Shown here piece after piece: positions 18,194 to 27,399 of a DNA stretch of 64,000 nucleotides. The stretch's first letter is position 1. The number at the start of each line of letters is the position of its first letter. The DNA comes from Roseobacter insulae. Its GTDB lineage: Bacteria; Pseudomonadota; Alphaproteobacteria; Rhodobacterales; Rhodobacteraceae. Below the pieces are notes generated by a model that had not been told where the DNA came from, ran no database searches, and saw nothing but the letters and a program-made list of their open reading frames with translations. The translations under genes were made by a program, and so were the position numbers. The DNA is taken from assembly GCF_019375555.1 (NCBI RefSeq), contig NZ_JAHXDN010000004.1, forward strand, positions 124,001-188,000, in the 5' to 3' direction.

Positions 18194-19093
18194 ATGCGAG
18201 ACGACCACACGCCCCCGAAAGAAAAAACGCCCGCGCAGGAGACCGGCAGCGGCCTGATGGCGCGGGACGTCACGGTGACCTATCGCAATGGGCACACCGC
18301 ACTTTGGAACGCCAGCTTCGAAATTCCGCGCGGCACGGTCACGGCGCTGGTGGGCGTGAACGGCGCAGGCAAATCGACGCTCTTCAAGGCGATCATGGGG
18401 TTTGTTCCCGCGTCCAGGGGCGACATCTCGATCCTGGGCATGAGCGTGCGCGAGGCACTGAGCCGAAACCTTGTTGCCTACGTCCCGCAATCGGAAGAGG
18501 TGGACTGGGCCTTTCCCGTTCTTGTCGAGGACGTGGTGATGATGGGGCGCTATGGTCACATGGGCTTTCTGCGCCGTCCCAAACAGGTGGATCACGCGGC
18601 AGTGGATCAGGCTCTTGCTCGTGTGAACATGCAGGAATTCCGGTATCGACAGATTGGCGAGTTGTCCGGTGGCCAGCGCAAACGCGTGTTCCTTGCCCGC
18701 GCCCTGGCACAGGACGGTCAGGTCATTCTGCTGGATGAGCCGTTCACCGGTGTCGACGTCAAGACCGAGGAGCAGATCGTGGCGCTGCTGCGAGAGCTCC
18801 GGGCCGAAGGGCGCGTGATGCTCGTGTCCACCCATAACCTCGGTTCGGTTCCTGAATTCTGCGACCGGACCGTTCTGGTGAAGGGCACGGTGCTGAGTTA
18901 CGGCCCGACGGAAACCACCTTTACCCGCGAGAATCTCGAAGCGGCCTTTGGCGGCGTATTGCGGCACTTCACCCTTGGCGGCGACACCCTTCACGACGAC
19001 GAAGACGCCCGCGAAGTCACCATCTTCACCGACGACGAACGTCCCTTCGTGCAATACGGAGAAAAGACCCAGCGGACGGATCAGACGTCATGA
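18194..19093 (+). CDS. sitB: manganese/iron ABC transporter ATP-binding protein
   Basis: A 299-residue ABC ATPase. Walker [10 protein letters not shown] is at 54-62, the signature LSGGQ at 157-161, Walker B ILLDEP at 178-183, and the switch histidine lies in STHNLGS. The protein carries about 20 extra N-terminal residues and an acidic C-terminal tail. It supplies energy for the two permeases encoded next. The start lies 91 bp after sitA, and the stop overlaps sitC as ATGA. Confidence 0.92.
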   Translation: MRDDHTPPKEKTPAQETGSGLMARDVTVTYRNGHTALWNASFEIPRGTVTALVGVNGAGKSTLFKAIMGFVPASRGDISILGMSVREALSRNLVAYVPQSEEVDWAFPVLVEDVVMMGRYGHMGFLRRPKQVDHAAVDQALARVNMQEFRYRQIGELSGGQRKRVFLARALAQDGQVILLDEPFTGVDVKTEEQIVALLRELRAEGRVMLVSTHNLGSVPEFCDRTVLVKGTVLSYGPTETTFTRENLEAAFGGVLRHFTLGGDTLHDDEDAREVTIFTDDERPFVQYGEKTQRTDQTS

Positions 19094-19974
19094 TCGACAC
19101 GCTGATGGAACCCTTCACCTATGGCTATATGACAAACGCCATGTGGGTCTCCGCTCTGGTCGGTGGCGTTTGTGCGTTTCTGTCCGCGTATCTGATGCTG
19201 AAAGGCTGGTCGCTGATCGGCGATGCGCTGTCCCATTCGGTAGTTCCGGGCGTGGCGGGCGCCTACATCCTCGGCCTGCCTTTCGCACTGGGTGCATTTA
19301 TCGCCGGTGCTCTGGCAGCAGGTGCCATGCTGTTCCTGTCGGAACGGTCGGGCCTGAAGGTCGACGTGATCATCGGACTGATCTTCACCTCGTTTTTCGG
19401 GCTGGGGCTTTTTATCGTGTCGGTCAATCCGATGTCCGTGTCCATCCAGACCATCACCATGGGCAATATTCTGGCCATCAAACCGGAAGACACGTTGCAA
19501 CTCGCCATTATCGGGGTCGTGTCTCTCGCTGTCCTTCTGGCCAAATGGAAGGATCTGATGGTGACCTTCTTTGACGAAAGCCATGCGCGCACAATCGGGT
19601 TGCGCCCCGATCTTCTCAAGGCCGTGTTTTTCATCCTGTTGTCGGCTTCGGTCGTGGCCGCAATGCAAACTGTGGGTGCGTTTCTGGTCATTGCAATGGT
19701 CGTCACTCCCGGCGCCACCGCCTATCTGCTGTGTGACCGTTTTCCCCGCCTGATACTGACCTCGGTTGTGATCGGCTCTGCAACCAGCTTTTTCGGGGCC
19801 TACGCCAGCTACTTCCTCGATGGCGCGACAGGCGGTATCATCGTGACGCTGCAAACACTCATTTTCCTGACCGCTTTCGTCTTTGCCCCGAAACACGGAT
19901 TGCTCGCCGCACGGCGCAAGGCCGAGGCAGCCCTGCTCCGCGGCCCGGACGTACCGTCGCAGGAGGTGACCTGA
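19090..19974 (+). CDS. sitC: manganese/iron ABC transporter permease
   Basis: A 294-residue inner-membrane permease of the ABC-3 (ZnuB/MntB/SitC) family with about eight hydrophobic segments. The conserved [11 protein letters not shown] stretch is at residues about 39-49, and the coupling region lies near [12 protein letters not shown]. Translation is coupled to sitB by a 4-base overlap. It pairs with SitD to form the channel. Confidence 0.92.
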   Translation: MIDTLMEPFTYGYMTNAMWVSALVGGVCAFLSAYLMLKGWSLIGDALSHSVVPGVAGAYILGLPFALGAFIAGALAAGAMLFLSERSGLKVDVIIGLIFTSFFGLGLFIVSVNPMSVSIQTITMGNILAIKPEDTLQLAIIGVVSLAVLLAKWKDLMVTFFDESHARTIGLRPDLLKAVFFILLSASVVAAMQTVGAFLVIAMVVTPGATAYLLCDRFPRLILTSVVIGSATSFFGAYASYFLDGATGGIIVTLQTLIFLTAFVFAPKHGLLAARRKAEAALLRGPDVPSQEVT

Positions 19975-20831
19975 TGGACCTAGCGACCCTGCTGTTGCCC
20001 TTTCGTTTCGAGTTCATGCAGAATGCCTTTCTGATCTCGATGATTGTCTCCGTTCCGACGGCTTTGTTGTCATGCTTTCTGGTGATGAAGGGATGGGCAC
20101 TGATGGGCGATGCGGTCAGCCACGCGGTTCTGCCCGGCATCGTGCTTGCCTATATCCTTGGTCTGCCGCTCATCGTCGGGGCATTTGCGGCTGGCATGAC
20201 CTGCGCCATTGCCACCGGCTATCTGTCCAACAACAGCCGCGTGAAGCAGGACACCGTCATGGGCGTCGTGTTCTCCGGCATGTTCGGCCTCGGGATCGTC
20301 CTCTACGTCTCGGTCGAAACGAACGCACATCTTGATCACATCCTGTTCGGGAACATGCTGGGTGTCGAGGCCAACGAGCTCTGGACCGCCGGGATCATTT
20401 CCGCCGGTGTCGGCCTGATGCTCGCCCTCAAGTGGAAGGACTGGTTGTTGCATAGTTTCGACCCCGCGCAGGCACAGGCATCGGGCCTGTGGGTCACCTG
20501 GTTGCATTACGCGCTGCTGGCCGCCTTGTCGCTGACCATCGTCGCCACCCTATCCGCCGCCGGGCTGATCCTTGCCATCGGGTTGCTGATTGCACCCGGC
20601 GCCATTGCCTTCCTGATCGTGCGCCAGTTTTCCACCATGCTGTGGGTGTCGGTATTGGTGTGCATGGGGGCCATGCTGCTGGGAACCTATGCGAGCTTTT
20701 TCCTCGACAGCGCACCCGCCCCCACGATCGTCCTGATCCTCACGGCGCTCTTCGTATTGGCCTTTACCCGGCGCCAGATGCTGACCCGCCGAAACTCCGC
20801 GCGGACGGCCGCGAAGACGCTGCAATCGTGA
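19974..20831 (+). CDS. sitD: manganese/iron ABC transporter permease
   Basis: A 285-residue ABC-3 family permease, paralogous to SitC. The matching stretch GDAVSHAVLPGIVLAYILGL is near residues 44-63 and there are about eight membrane segments. The start codon overlaps the SitC stop by one base (TGATG), so the two subunits should be made together. Two distinct permeases are typical of SitABCD rather than of ZnuABC. Confidence 0.92.
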   Translation: MDLATLLLPFRFEFMQNAFLISMIVSVPTALLSCFLVMKGWALMGDAVSHAVLPGIVLAYILGLPLIVGAFAAGMTCAIATGYLSNNSRVKQDTVMGVVFSGMFGLGIVLYVSVETNAHLDHILFGNMLGVEANELWTAGIISAGVGLMLALKWKDWLLHSFDPAQAQASGLWVTWLHYALLAALSLTIVATLSAAGLILAIGLLIAPGAIAFLIVRQFSTMLWVSVLVCMGAMLLGTYASFFLDSAPAPTIVLILTALFVLAFTRRQMLTRRNSARTAAKTLQS

Positions 20832-20915
20832 CGCGGGCGCGCGCCGCCCGATAAGGCAAACACCTACTGGAAAGTGCCTCGTTTGCGCGCTAGCCTGCCG
20901 TTGGGAGGCGCCATC

Positions 20916-22097
20916 ATGAAAGATCAAAACCACCCAAGCAGCGGGTTCTATTCAGCTGACACCTGCGATCTGGGGGCCTTCATCGCCATCCTTGAACGCG
21001 AGACACAAGAAACGGACGTCCCGTCCGCGGCGGACATCCAAAAGAACGTGCCGGTCTACGACGCATCATGCATAGAAACCGTATTGGAAGACGAACCCCG
21101 TCGCCGCGACCTTATGACCGAATGGGCACAGGTCCTGATGTCCGGGGCCGGGATCGTGGCGATCAGGGGCGCCTATTCGGATACGCAGGTTCTGGACGAT
21201 GCCACGCAGGTCTACCGCCGGATCATTGCACAGGAAAAAGACGCGGACGGCGGCGGCGGGGACCATTTCGCAGCCTCCGGCGCCAATGACCGTATCTGGA
21301 ACGCGCTGCAGAAGCTTTGCGAACACGCACCTGATGTGTTTCTGCGATACTTTGCCAACCCGGCCATTGCGGCCATCTGCGAGGCCTGGCTGGGGCCGAA
21401 TTACCAGATGACGGCGCAGGTCAATCTTGTGCACCCAGGCGGGGCGGCGCAACAGGCGCACCGCGACTATCATCTCGGCTTTCAAACCGCGGAATTGAGC
21501 GCCAGGTACCCCGCGCATGTGCACAGTCTTTCCCCGGTGCTGACGCTGCAGGGAGCCGTTGCGCATTGCGACATGCCGATAGACAGCGGACCGACCAAGC
21601 TGCTGCCCTTTTCGCAAAGCTATGTGTCCGGTTACGCGGCATGGCGCCGCGACGATTTCCAGGAAGTTTTTGAGGCACGCTGCATTCAGCTGCCGCTTCA
21701 AAAAGGCGACGCCGTGTTCTTCAATCCGGCACTGTTTCACGCAGCGGGTGCCAATACAAGCAGCGACATCCACCGCATGGCCAATCTGCTGCAGGTCTCT
21801 TCCGCCTTCGGACGGGCGATGGAAACGGTGGACCGCAGGAAAATGTGCAAAATGCTGTACCCCCACGCCGCGCAGGCTCTGGGTACCGGAACGCTCAGCC
21901 GGGCGGAGCTTTCAGCCGCCATCGCGGCCACCGCCGAAGGCTATTCCTTCCCAACCAATCTGGACCGCGATCCGCCAAAGGGCGGGCTTGCGCCGGAAAC
22001 GCAACAAGCGTTTTTCCTGCGGGCGCTGGACGATGGCATCGGATCGGAGGCCTTTGGCGATCATCTGGATGCGATGGCGGCCAGCCGGTCAGGCTGA
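20916..22097 (+). CDS. phytanoyl-CoA dioxygenase (PhyH) family protein
   Basis: A 393-residue Fe(II)/2-oxoglutarate dioxygenase-like protein. The iron ligands are visible: H-R-D in QQAHRDYH and the distal histidine in NPALFHAAG, followed by a candidate 2-oxoglutarate-binding arginine in DIHRMANLLQVS. Members hydroxylate small molecules from fatty acyl-CoA to amino acids and osmolytes; the substrate is unknown. ATG 20916 follows TGGGAGGCG. It lies 84 bp after sitD on the same strand, so it may share metal-responsive transcription, but no direct evidence links it to the transporter. Confidence 0.85.
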   Translation: MKDQNHPSSGFYSADTCDLGAFIAILERETQETDVPSAADIQKNVPVYDASCIETVLEDEPRRRDLMTEWAQVLMSGAGIVAIRGAYSDTQVLDDATQVYRRIIAQEKDADGGGGDHFAASGANDRIWNALQKLCEHAPDVFLRYFANPAIAAICEAWLGPNYQMTAQVNLVHPGGAAQQAHRDYHLGFQTAELSARYPAHVHSLSPVLTLQGAVAHCDMPIDSGPTKLLPFSQSYVSGYAAWRRDDFQEVFEARCIQLPLQKGDAVFFNPALFHAAGANTSSDIHRMANLLQVSSAFGRAMETVDRRKMCKMLYPHAAQALGTGTLSRAELSAAIAATAEGYSFPTNLDRDPPKGGLAPETQQAFFLRALDDGIGSEAFGDHLDAMAASRSG

Positions 22098-22117
22098 CGC
22101 CATCGCGGGCAGAACGG

Positions 22118-22897
22118 CTACACCGTTCCGCCGAGACTGCCTTCGAGCGTCGCCATTTCCTGACCACCCGCCATCATGTCCTGCAACTCTTCGGGCGTGA
22201 TCGCGCCGCGTTCTGCGGTGCCGAGGGTCTGCCCTCTGTTCAGCACGGTGAAGCGGTCGCCGACCGCCATGGCGTGGCGCACATTATGCGTGATGAAAAC
22301 AACCGCGATACCCTGCTTGCGCACCTTGTCAATGGTCGCCAGAACATTGGCCGTTTGCCGCACGCCGAGGGCTGATGTCGGCTCATCAAGGATCAGCACT
22401 TTCGCGCCGAAGTGAACCGCCCGCGCAATCGCCACCGTCTGGCGCTCGCCCCCCGAGAGCGTTCCCACCGCCTGATCAGGCCCGCGCAGGTTGATGCCCA
22501 TCTTGCGCATTTCCTCCATGGTCACGCGGTTGGCGTAATCATGATCAAAGAAATTGAAGCCCGCGATCCTTTTCTGAGGCTCATTACCCATGAAAAAGTT
22601 CCGGCTGACAGACATCAGCGGGATCATCGCGAGGTGCTGGTGCACGGTCGCGATACCCGCGGCAATCGCATCCCTGGGATCGGCGAAATGCATCGGCGTG
22701 CGCTCGAAAAGGATCTCGCCATGCGTGGGTTTGTGCACACCGGACATCGTCTTGATGAAGGTTGATTTCCCCGCGCCGTTGTCGCCCAGCAGGCAGTGAC
22801 ACTCGCCGGGGAAGACGTCCACCGACACACCCGCCAGCGCAATGACACTGCCAAAGTGCTTTTCAATGTCTTTCATCTGGATAATCGGATCGGTCAT
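22118..22897 (-). CDS. sugar (probably inositol) ABC transporter ATP-binding protein
   Basis: A 259-residue ATPase of the carbohydrate CUT2 family with a single nucleotide-binding domain, as in FrcA, not the double-domain form of RbsA or IatA. Walker A is GDNGAGKST at about 38-46, the signature is LSGGERQ, Walker B is LILDEPTSALG, and the switch is ITHNV. It is the last gene of the leftward transporter operon, one base after the permease stop. The position beside iol genes and the shared operator suggest inositol as substrate; this is inference. Confidence 0.88.
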   Translation of the reverse strand: MTDPIIQMKDIEKHFGSVIALAGVSVDVFPGECHCLLGDNGAGKSTFIKTMSGVHKPTHGEILFERTPMHFADPRDAIAAGIATVHQHLAMIPLMSVSRNFFMGNEPQKRIAGFNFFDHDYANRVTMEEMRKMGINLRGPDQAVGTLSGGERQTVAIARAVHFGAKVLILDEPTSALGVRQTANVLATIDKVRKQGIAVVFITHNVRHAMAVGDRFTVLNRGQTLGTAERGAITPEELQDMMAGGQEMATLEGSLGGTV

Positions 22898-22898
22898 A

Positions 22899-24011
22899 TC
22901 AACGTTCCCCCGTGATGATGCGACGGATGTAGGTGTTCAGGATCACCGCAAAGAGCAGGATCACACCCAGAAAAACCCTAAAGAGCGAACTTTCCACGCC
23001 GGCGAAGAACAGGCCCTGTTGAACCACGCCGAAGATCAACGCGCCCAAGGCCGCACCGATGACCGACCCGTAGCCCCCTGTCAGAAGCGCGCCGCCGATC
23101 ACCACCGCGATGATCGCCTCGAACTCCTTAAGTAGCCCGCGATCCGCCCCGGCTGATCCAAACTCCATCACCTGACAGACGGCAAAAACCGTGGCGCAAA
23201 AGGCGGTGAACATGAACATCAGGATTTTGACCTTGTTCACCGGCACCCCGGAGTTGCGCGCGGCCTCAGCATCGCCGCCGGCGGCAAAAATCCAGTTGCC
23301 GAACCGTGTGCGCGTCAGCAGGATATGGCCAAAGACAATCAGAACAATCGCCCAGACAATCAGCATTGGGATGCCATCGACCACGGGCTGTCCGGCCCGT
23401 GTCCCGCGTTCAAAAACGCCGATGATGCCCATGTCGCCCAACCACTGGAACAGCGGTTGCCCGATCTTTCCACCGAAGAAGGGCGCCAGCCAGTCGCCTT
23501 CGGCTGCGTCCCTGATACCGCCGATGATGGTTTTCCGCTCAACGGTCTGCGGGATGTAAATGGTGAAGCCGCGCAGAATGAACAAAAACGCCAGCGTCAC
23601 GATAAAACTTGGCAATCCGGTGCGCACCACGATCCAGCCGTTGAGTGCACCGAGCGCACTACAGATCGCAAAAGTGATGAGGATCGCGATCCACATCGGC
23701 CAGCCCAGAACAACGCCAAAAACGGCAATCATCATGCCGGCAAATCCAATCATCGACCCGACGCTGAGATCAAATTCGCCGGAGATCATCAACAGGCAGG
23801 CACCGACCGCGATGATCATGAACTGCGCCGATACAATCGTCCAGTTCAGCACGCCCTGGCTGTTGAACATGCCACTGTCGAATGCGAAAAGTGCAAAAAG
23901 CGTGAAAACCGCGAATGTGCCCACGATACCCCCGAGTTCCGGGCGGATCAGGGCGCGGCGTAACGGAGATATCTCTTTAATTCGTTCGTCTGTCTGCGTG
24001 GCGTCTGCCAT
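22899..24011 (-). CDS. sugar (probably inositol) ABC transporter permease
   Basis: A 370-residue inner-membrane protein of the BPD_transp_2 (RbsC/FrcC) family with about ten hydrophobic segments. The conserved region GGDAEAARNSGVPVNKVKIL lies near residue 240. A periplasmic loop of about 50 residues between the central helices is large for the family. The ATG at 24011 is separated from the binding-protein gene by a strong leftward terminator. CUT2 systems use a homodimer of this protein. Confidence 0.9.
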   Translation of the reverse strand: MADATQTDERIKEISPLRRALIRPELGGIVGTFAVFTLFALFAFDSGMFNSQGVLNWTIVSAQFMIIAVGACLLMISGEFDLSVGSMIGFAGMMIAVFGVVLGWPMWIAILITFAICSALGALNGWIVVRTGLPSFIVTLAFLFILRGFTIYIPQTVERKTIIGGIRDAAEGDWLAPFFGGKIGQPLFQWLGDMGIIGVFERGTRAGQPVVDGIPMLIVWAIVLIVFGHILLTRTRFGNWIFAAGGDAEAARNSGVPVNKVKILMFMFTAFCATVFAVCQVMEFGSAGADRGLLKEFEAIIAVVIGGALLTGGYGSVIGAALGALIFGVVQQGLFFAGVESSLFRVFLGVILLFAVILNTYIRRIITGER

Positions 24012-24037
24012 AGCGTGTCCCTCGGCTTGCAGAAAGG

Positions 24038-24075
24038 AAAAAAAAGGGCGGCCTTCTCCTTGCGAGGGCCGCCCT
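24038..24075 (-). terminator. intrinsic terminator between binding protein and permease genes
   Basis: Read leftward, a 9-bp GC-rich stem (AGGGCGGCC at 24045-24053 pairing with GGCCGCCCT at 24067-24075) with a 13-base loop is followed by eight U residues. It lies between the binding-protein stop (24091) and the permease start (24011). Partial termination here would give more binding protein than permease and ATPase, as is common in binding-protein-dependent systems. Confidence 0.88.
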
Positions 24076-24090
24076 GTTCAGATGCTCGGA

Positions 24091-25041
24091 TCAGCGATAT
24101 TCGCCGGCGAACTCTTCAACCTTGGCCAGTGCGTCCTTGGTCACGAAACCGGGCCCGGAGTTGATGTTGTTGCCCGGCAGCACACCGTAGCGGTCCCAGT
24201 TGGCCAGGATCACGACAGGCATATAGGCCTGCAGGAAGGGCTGCTGGTCGATGCCCCAGTTGATGGTGCCATCCTTGATGCCCTTAACGATTTCCTCGCC
24301 GAGGTCAAAAGTGCCGAAATGGATATCACCGGCCATGCCATTTTCCTTCAACGCGGAAATCGTCGGATCAGCAGAGACCGGGCCAAGCGTCAGGATACCG
24401 TCCACGTCTGGGTTCGCAGAGAGATAGGCCAGAACCTTGTTCTTGATTTCCGACGGGTCGGTGCCGCTGTCCATCATCGCATTGCCAAGGTCGATGCCCA
24501 GACCATCGGCATAACCGCGGCATCGTTCGCCCACCGTGGGCTGCTGGATCGCGTGGTTCACGCAGAGAAAATTGGTCACGCCTTCACCCTTGGCGCGCTG
24601 ACCGGCCGCAAACCCCGCGTCATACTCCGGCTGGCCCACATACATCAGAGCGCCGATCTCACGGGCCTGATCCGGCGTGCCTGTATTCATGATGATGACG
24701 TCGATGCCCTGATCCACCGCAGCGCTGATCGGCCCTTTAAGCACATCGTAGTCCGCAAGGGTCGTGATGATCCCGTCAGGCTGGCTGGCTGCCGCCTGTT
24801 CGATGATCCGCGCCATATCCGCGATGTCACCAGTGGGCGGGTTGCGGTATTCCACTTCGGCGCCAACCTGTTCACCGGCCAGCGCAATGCCGTTCTTGAT
24901 CGTGTTCCACCAGCTGTCGCTATCGGGTGCGTGGCTGACCAGAATGTATTTTTCACCTTCCGCCGCGGCGGTCTGCGCGGTCATAAAGGGGGCTGCCACG
25001 ATCGCCGTGGCCAGCACCAGTTTCTTCATCAATGACGTCAT
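24091..25041 (-). CDS. sugar (probably inositol) ABC transporter substrate-binding protein
   Basis: A 316-residue periplasmic binding protein of the Peripla_BP_4 (ribose/fructose/inositol) class. A signal peptide (KKLVLATAIVAAPFMTAQTAAA) precedes the mature ILVSHAPDSDSWWNTIKNG start. ATG 25041 is chosen because it follows GGGAGGAAATT and exposes the signal; the frame is open further upstream. The first gene of the leftward transporter operon, it faces the lacI-type gene across an 18-bp palindrome. It resembles FrcB- and IbpA-like proteins; inositol is inferred from context. Confidence 0.9.
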   Translation of the reverse strand: MTSLMKKLVLATAIVAAPFMTAQTAAAEGEKYILVSHAPDSDSWWNTIKNGIALAGEQVGAEVEYRNPPTGDIADMARIIEQAAASQPDGIITTLADYDVLKGPISAAVDQGIDVIIMNTGTPDQAREIGALMYVGQPEYDAGFAAGQRAKGEGVTNFLCVNHAIQQPTVGERCRGYADGLGIDLGNAMMDSGTDPSEIKNKVLAYLSANPDVDGILTLGPVSADPTISALKENGMAGDIHFGTFDLGEEIVKGIKDGTINWGIDQQPFLQAYMPVVILANWDRYGVLPGNNINSGPGFVTKDALAKVEEFAGEYR

Positions 25042-25128
25042 AATTTCCTCCCAAGGATTCACCGTTCTCATGGCAAAAGAGTGGCTTTTGCCACCTCTCC
25101 GACTCAACTTAAGCACAAGCGGCCAAAC

Positions 25129-25146
25129 TTTGCAACCGGTTGCAAA
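25129..25146. promoter_or_regulatory. LacI-type operator (copy 1 of an identical pair)
   Basis: TTTGCAACCGGTTGCAAA is an 18-bp perfect palindrome with the central CG typical of LacI-family sites. It lies 88 bp from the binding-protein start and 83 bp from the lacI-type start. The same 18 bases occur at 29445-29462 in front of the iol genes. Confidence 0.82.
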
Positions 25147-25228
25147 ATGCGTTGCCATTTTTCATACTGCAAGCAAGGAGCGGCTGCGATAAAAGATCGA
25201 AAGTCACTTAAAACCGGACGAAGCTCAT

Positions 25229-26227
25229 ATGGCCATCACATTGAAAGAGGTTGCGGAACGCGCTGGGGTCTCCCGCTCGGCGGTCTCGCGCACCTTTACC
25301 GATGGGGCGTCCGTTTCCGAGAAAATGCGGCGCAAGGTCGAAAAGGCAGCGCGGGATCTGGGGTACAGCCCAAATGCCCTCGCCTCGTCATTGACCACAG
25401 GGCGCACCAAGCTGATCGGGCTGGTGTCCAACAACTTCCACAACCCGATCTTCCTGCAGGTCTTCGATCTGTTCACCCGCGGATTGCAGGATCGCGGGTT
25501 GCGCCCCCTGCTTGTCAATCTGTCGGACGAAACTGACCCCGAAGCCTCCGTCCGTATGCTGCGCCAGTATTCCGTGGACGGCGTTGTTGTTGCGTCATCG
25601 ACGCTGTCACCTGATTTCGCAAAAGCCTTTCGCGATGCCGGTGTCCCTGTCGTGCACAGCTTCGGGCGCTCCACCAGCGCACCCCAGGTTCATGTTGTCG
25701 GGATCGATAACGTTGAATGCGGCCGCATGGCGGCACGAACGCTTCTGTCTCGCGGTTATCGGAGCATTGCCTTTTTGGGCGGGCCCGAAACCGCGACATC
25801 GACACAGGATCGTTACGCCGGGTTCTTTCAGGAACTCAACGGCGTCAAGGGTCTGAAGCTTTCGCATTCCTTCGCCGAGGAATACTCCTTTGACGCCGGG
25901 CGCTGCGAAATGCTGCGGTTGCTGCAATCGGAACCGGCTGAGGCATATTTTTGCGGCGATGATGTTCTGTCAATCGGCGTGCTTTCCGCCATTACCGACA
26001 GCGGCCTGAGCGTTCCGGACGACATTGGCATCATCGGGCTGAACGACATGGAAATGGCGCGCTGGCAAAACATCAACCTGACAACAATCCACCAGCCCAT
26101 TCGGCAGATCGTCACCTCGTCAATCGAATTGATGGTTGCCATGCTGGACGAACCGGACCGCTATCCTGAAGGACGGGTTTTCCCTTGTTCAGTGGTGGAA
26201 CGGGGCACATTGCGCCCCGCCCCGTGA
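25229..26227 (+). CDS. LacI family transcriptional regulator of the inositol cluster
   Basis: A 332-residue repressor. The N-terminal LacI helix-turn-helix is at about residues 3-25 (TLKEVAERAGVSRSAVSRTF), the hinge helix near 48-57 (PNALASSLTTG), and a periplasmic-binding-protein-like effector domain fills 60-330. It is divergent from the sugar transporter, with a perfect palindromic operator between them and an identical one before iolD. The simplest reading is autoregulation plus control of uptake and catabolism, with inositol or an early intermediate as inducer. Known IolR regulators of rhizobia and Caulobacter are of another family, so no symbol is given. Confidence 0.88.
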   Translation: MAITLKEVAERAGVSRSAVSRTFTDGASVSEKMRRKVEKAARDLGYSPNALASSLTTGRTKLIGLVSNNFHNPIFLQVFDLFTRGLQDRGLRPLLVNLSDETDPEASVRMLRQYSVDGVVVASSTLSPDFAKAFRDAGVPVVHSFGRSTSAPQVHVVGIDNVECGRMAARTLLSRGYRSIAFLGGPETATSTQDRYAGFFQELNGVKGLKLSHSFAEEYSFDAGRCEMLRLLQSEPAEAYFCGDDVLSIGVLSAITDSGLSVPDDIGIIGLNDMEMARWQNINLTTIHQPIRQIVTSSIELMVAMLDEPDRYPEGRVFPCSVVERGTLRPAP

Positions 26228-26229
26228 CA

Positions 26230-27387
26230 TCATCGGTACATCGGCGGGCGGGCATCAACCCACACGCCCTCGGCCTTGCCGCTCTCGGCCACGGCGAAGA
26301 CCGCCGCCATGGACCGCAAGCCGTCACTGGCCCGCGGGTAAAGGTCGGCGGCCGGATCCATCATGCGGCCCTCTTTCCCGGCGCGGATCGCCTCGGCGAG
26401 GTCCGCATAGATGTTCGCGAAGGCCAGCGGCATCCCTTCGGCATGGCCCACCGTGACCCGACTGGTGCGATCTGCCTCGGGGCTGAGCCCGCCGGCACCC
26501 CTTTCGATCACTTCAAGCCGACCGTTCAGCGGCATCCAGTAAAGCTGGTTCGGATGCTCCTGCGCCCAGCGCAATCCGCCCTTTTCACCAAAGACCTGCA
26601 GGGTCAGCCCGTGCTGGCGCCCCAGGGCCACAGAAGAGGTCCACAGGCGCCCCACGGCACCTCCGTCAAACCGCAGATTGACCATCGCATCGTCTTCCAG
26701 CTGGCGGCTGGAAATGCAGCTGACCGTATCGGCGGACAAGCGCGTTGCCTCCTGTCCGATCACAAAACTCGCCATGTGCAGCGCGTGAATGCCGCAATCG
26801 GCAAACTGCGCGGACACCCCGGCCTGCGCCGGATCGTAACGCCAGCGCACGCGCGGGTTGTCGGCATCCGCCGCATCGGCGTGATGGCCATGAGCGAACT
26901 CTGCTTTGACCAGACGGATATCCCCCAGGTCACCCCGTGCTACCATCGCCTTCATGTGGCGCACGAGGCTGTAGCCTGAGTAGCCATAGTTGACCGCGCA
27001 GATACGACCCGTCGTTTCGGAAAGGCGCACGATCTCCTCCCCCTCTTCAACCGTCATGGTCATGGGCTTTTCACACAGCACATGAAACCCGGCCTCCAGA
27101 AAGGCCTTGGTGATCTCAAAATGCGTGGCGTTTGGCGTCGCAACCGTCACAAGATCCACCCGGTCGTCCCGCGCCGTCTCGCCCGCCAGCATCTCCCGCC
27201 AATCGCCATATGCCCGATCGGTTGCAAGCCCCAGACGCTGACCGTAGGCGCGACCGGCGTCTGCCCGGTGGTCCAAGGCGCCCGCGGTAAACTCGAACGC
27301 CCCGTCCAGTCCGGCACCAAGGCGGTGCGCCGGGCCGATCTGGCTGCCCTCACCGCCACCGATCATGCCCCATTTCAATTTAGCCAT
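26230..27387 (-). CDS. Gfo/Idh/MocA family oxidoreductase
   Basis: A 385-residue NAD(P)-dependent dehydrogenase. The N-terminal Rossmann fold begins MIGGGEGSQIGPAH, with the conserved CEKPMT stretch near residue 105 and the histidine pair in DCGIHALH. At 385 residues it belongs to the longer branch of the family. The first of three Gfo/Idh/MocA genes in this cluster, it lies downstream of the IolE-like gene in a leftward operon, with 12 bp between them. A role on scyllo-inositol, another inositol isomer or a rhizopine-like compound is likely but not shown. Confidence 0.85.
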   Translation of the reverse strand: MAKLKWGMIGGGEGSQIGPAHRLGAGLDGAFEFTAGALDHRADAGRAYGQRLGLATDRAYGDWREMLAGETARDDRVDLVTVATPNATHFEITKAFLEAGFHVLCEKPMTMTVEEGEEIVRLSETTGRICAVNYGYSGYSLVRHMKAMVARGDLGDIRLVKAEFAHGHHADAADADNPRVRWRYDPAQAGVSAQFADCGIHALHMASFVIGQEATRLSADTVSCISSRQLEDDAMVNLRFDGGAVGRLWTSSVALGRQHGLTLQVFGEKGGLRWAQEHPNQLYWMPLNGRLEVIERGAGGLSPEADRTSRVTVGHAEGMPLAFANIYADLAEAIRAGKEGRMMDPAADLYPRASDGLRSMAAVFAVAESGKAEGVWVDARPPMYR

Positions 27388-27399
27388 GACGTCAGCCCT

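Noticed and set aside
23560-25035. Rightward open frame of 491 codons across the sugar transporter genes
   Set aside because: The permease and binding-protein genes on the other strand have strong family features and ribosome sites. This frame is a GC-rich antisense shadow.
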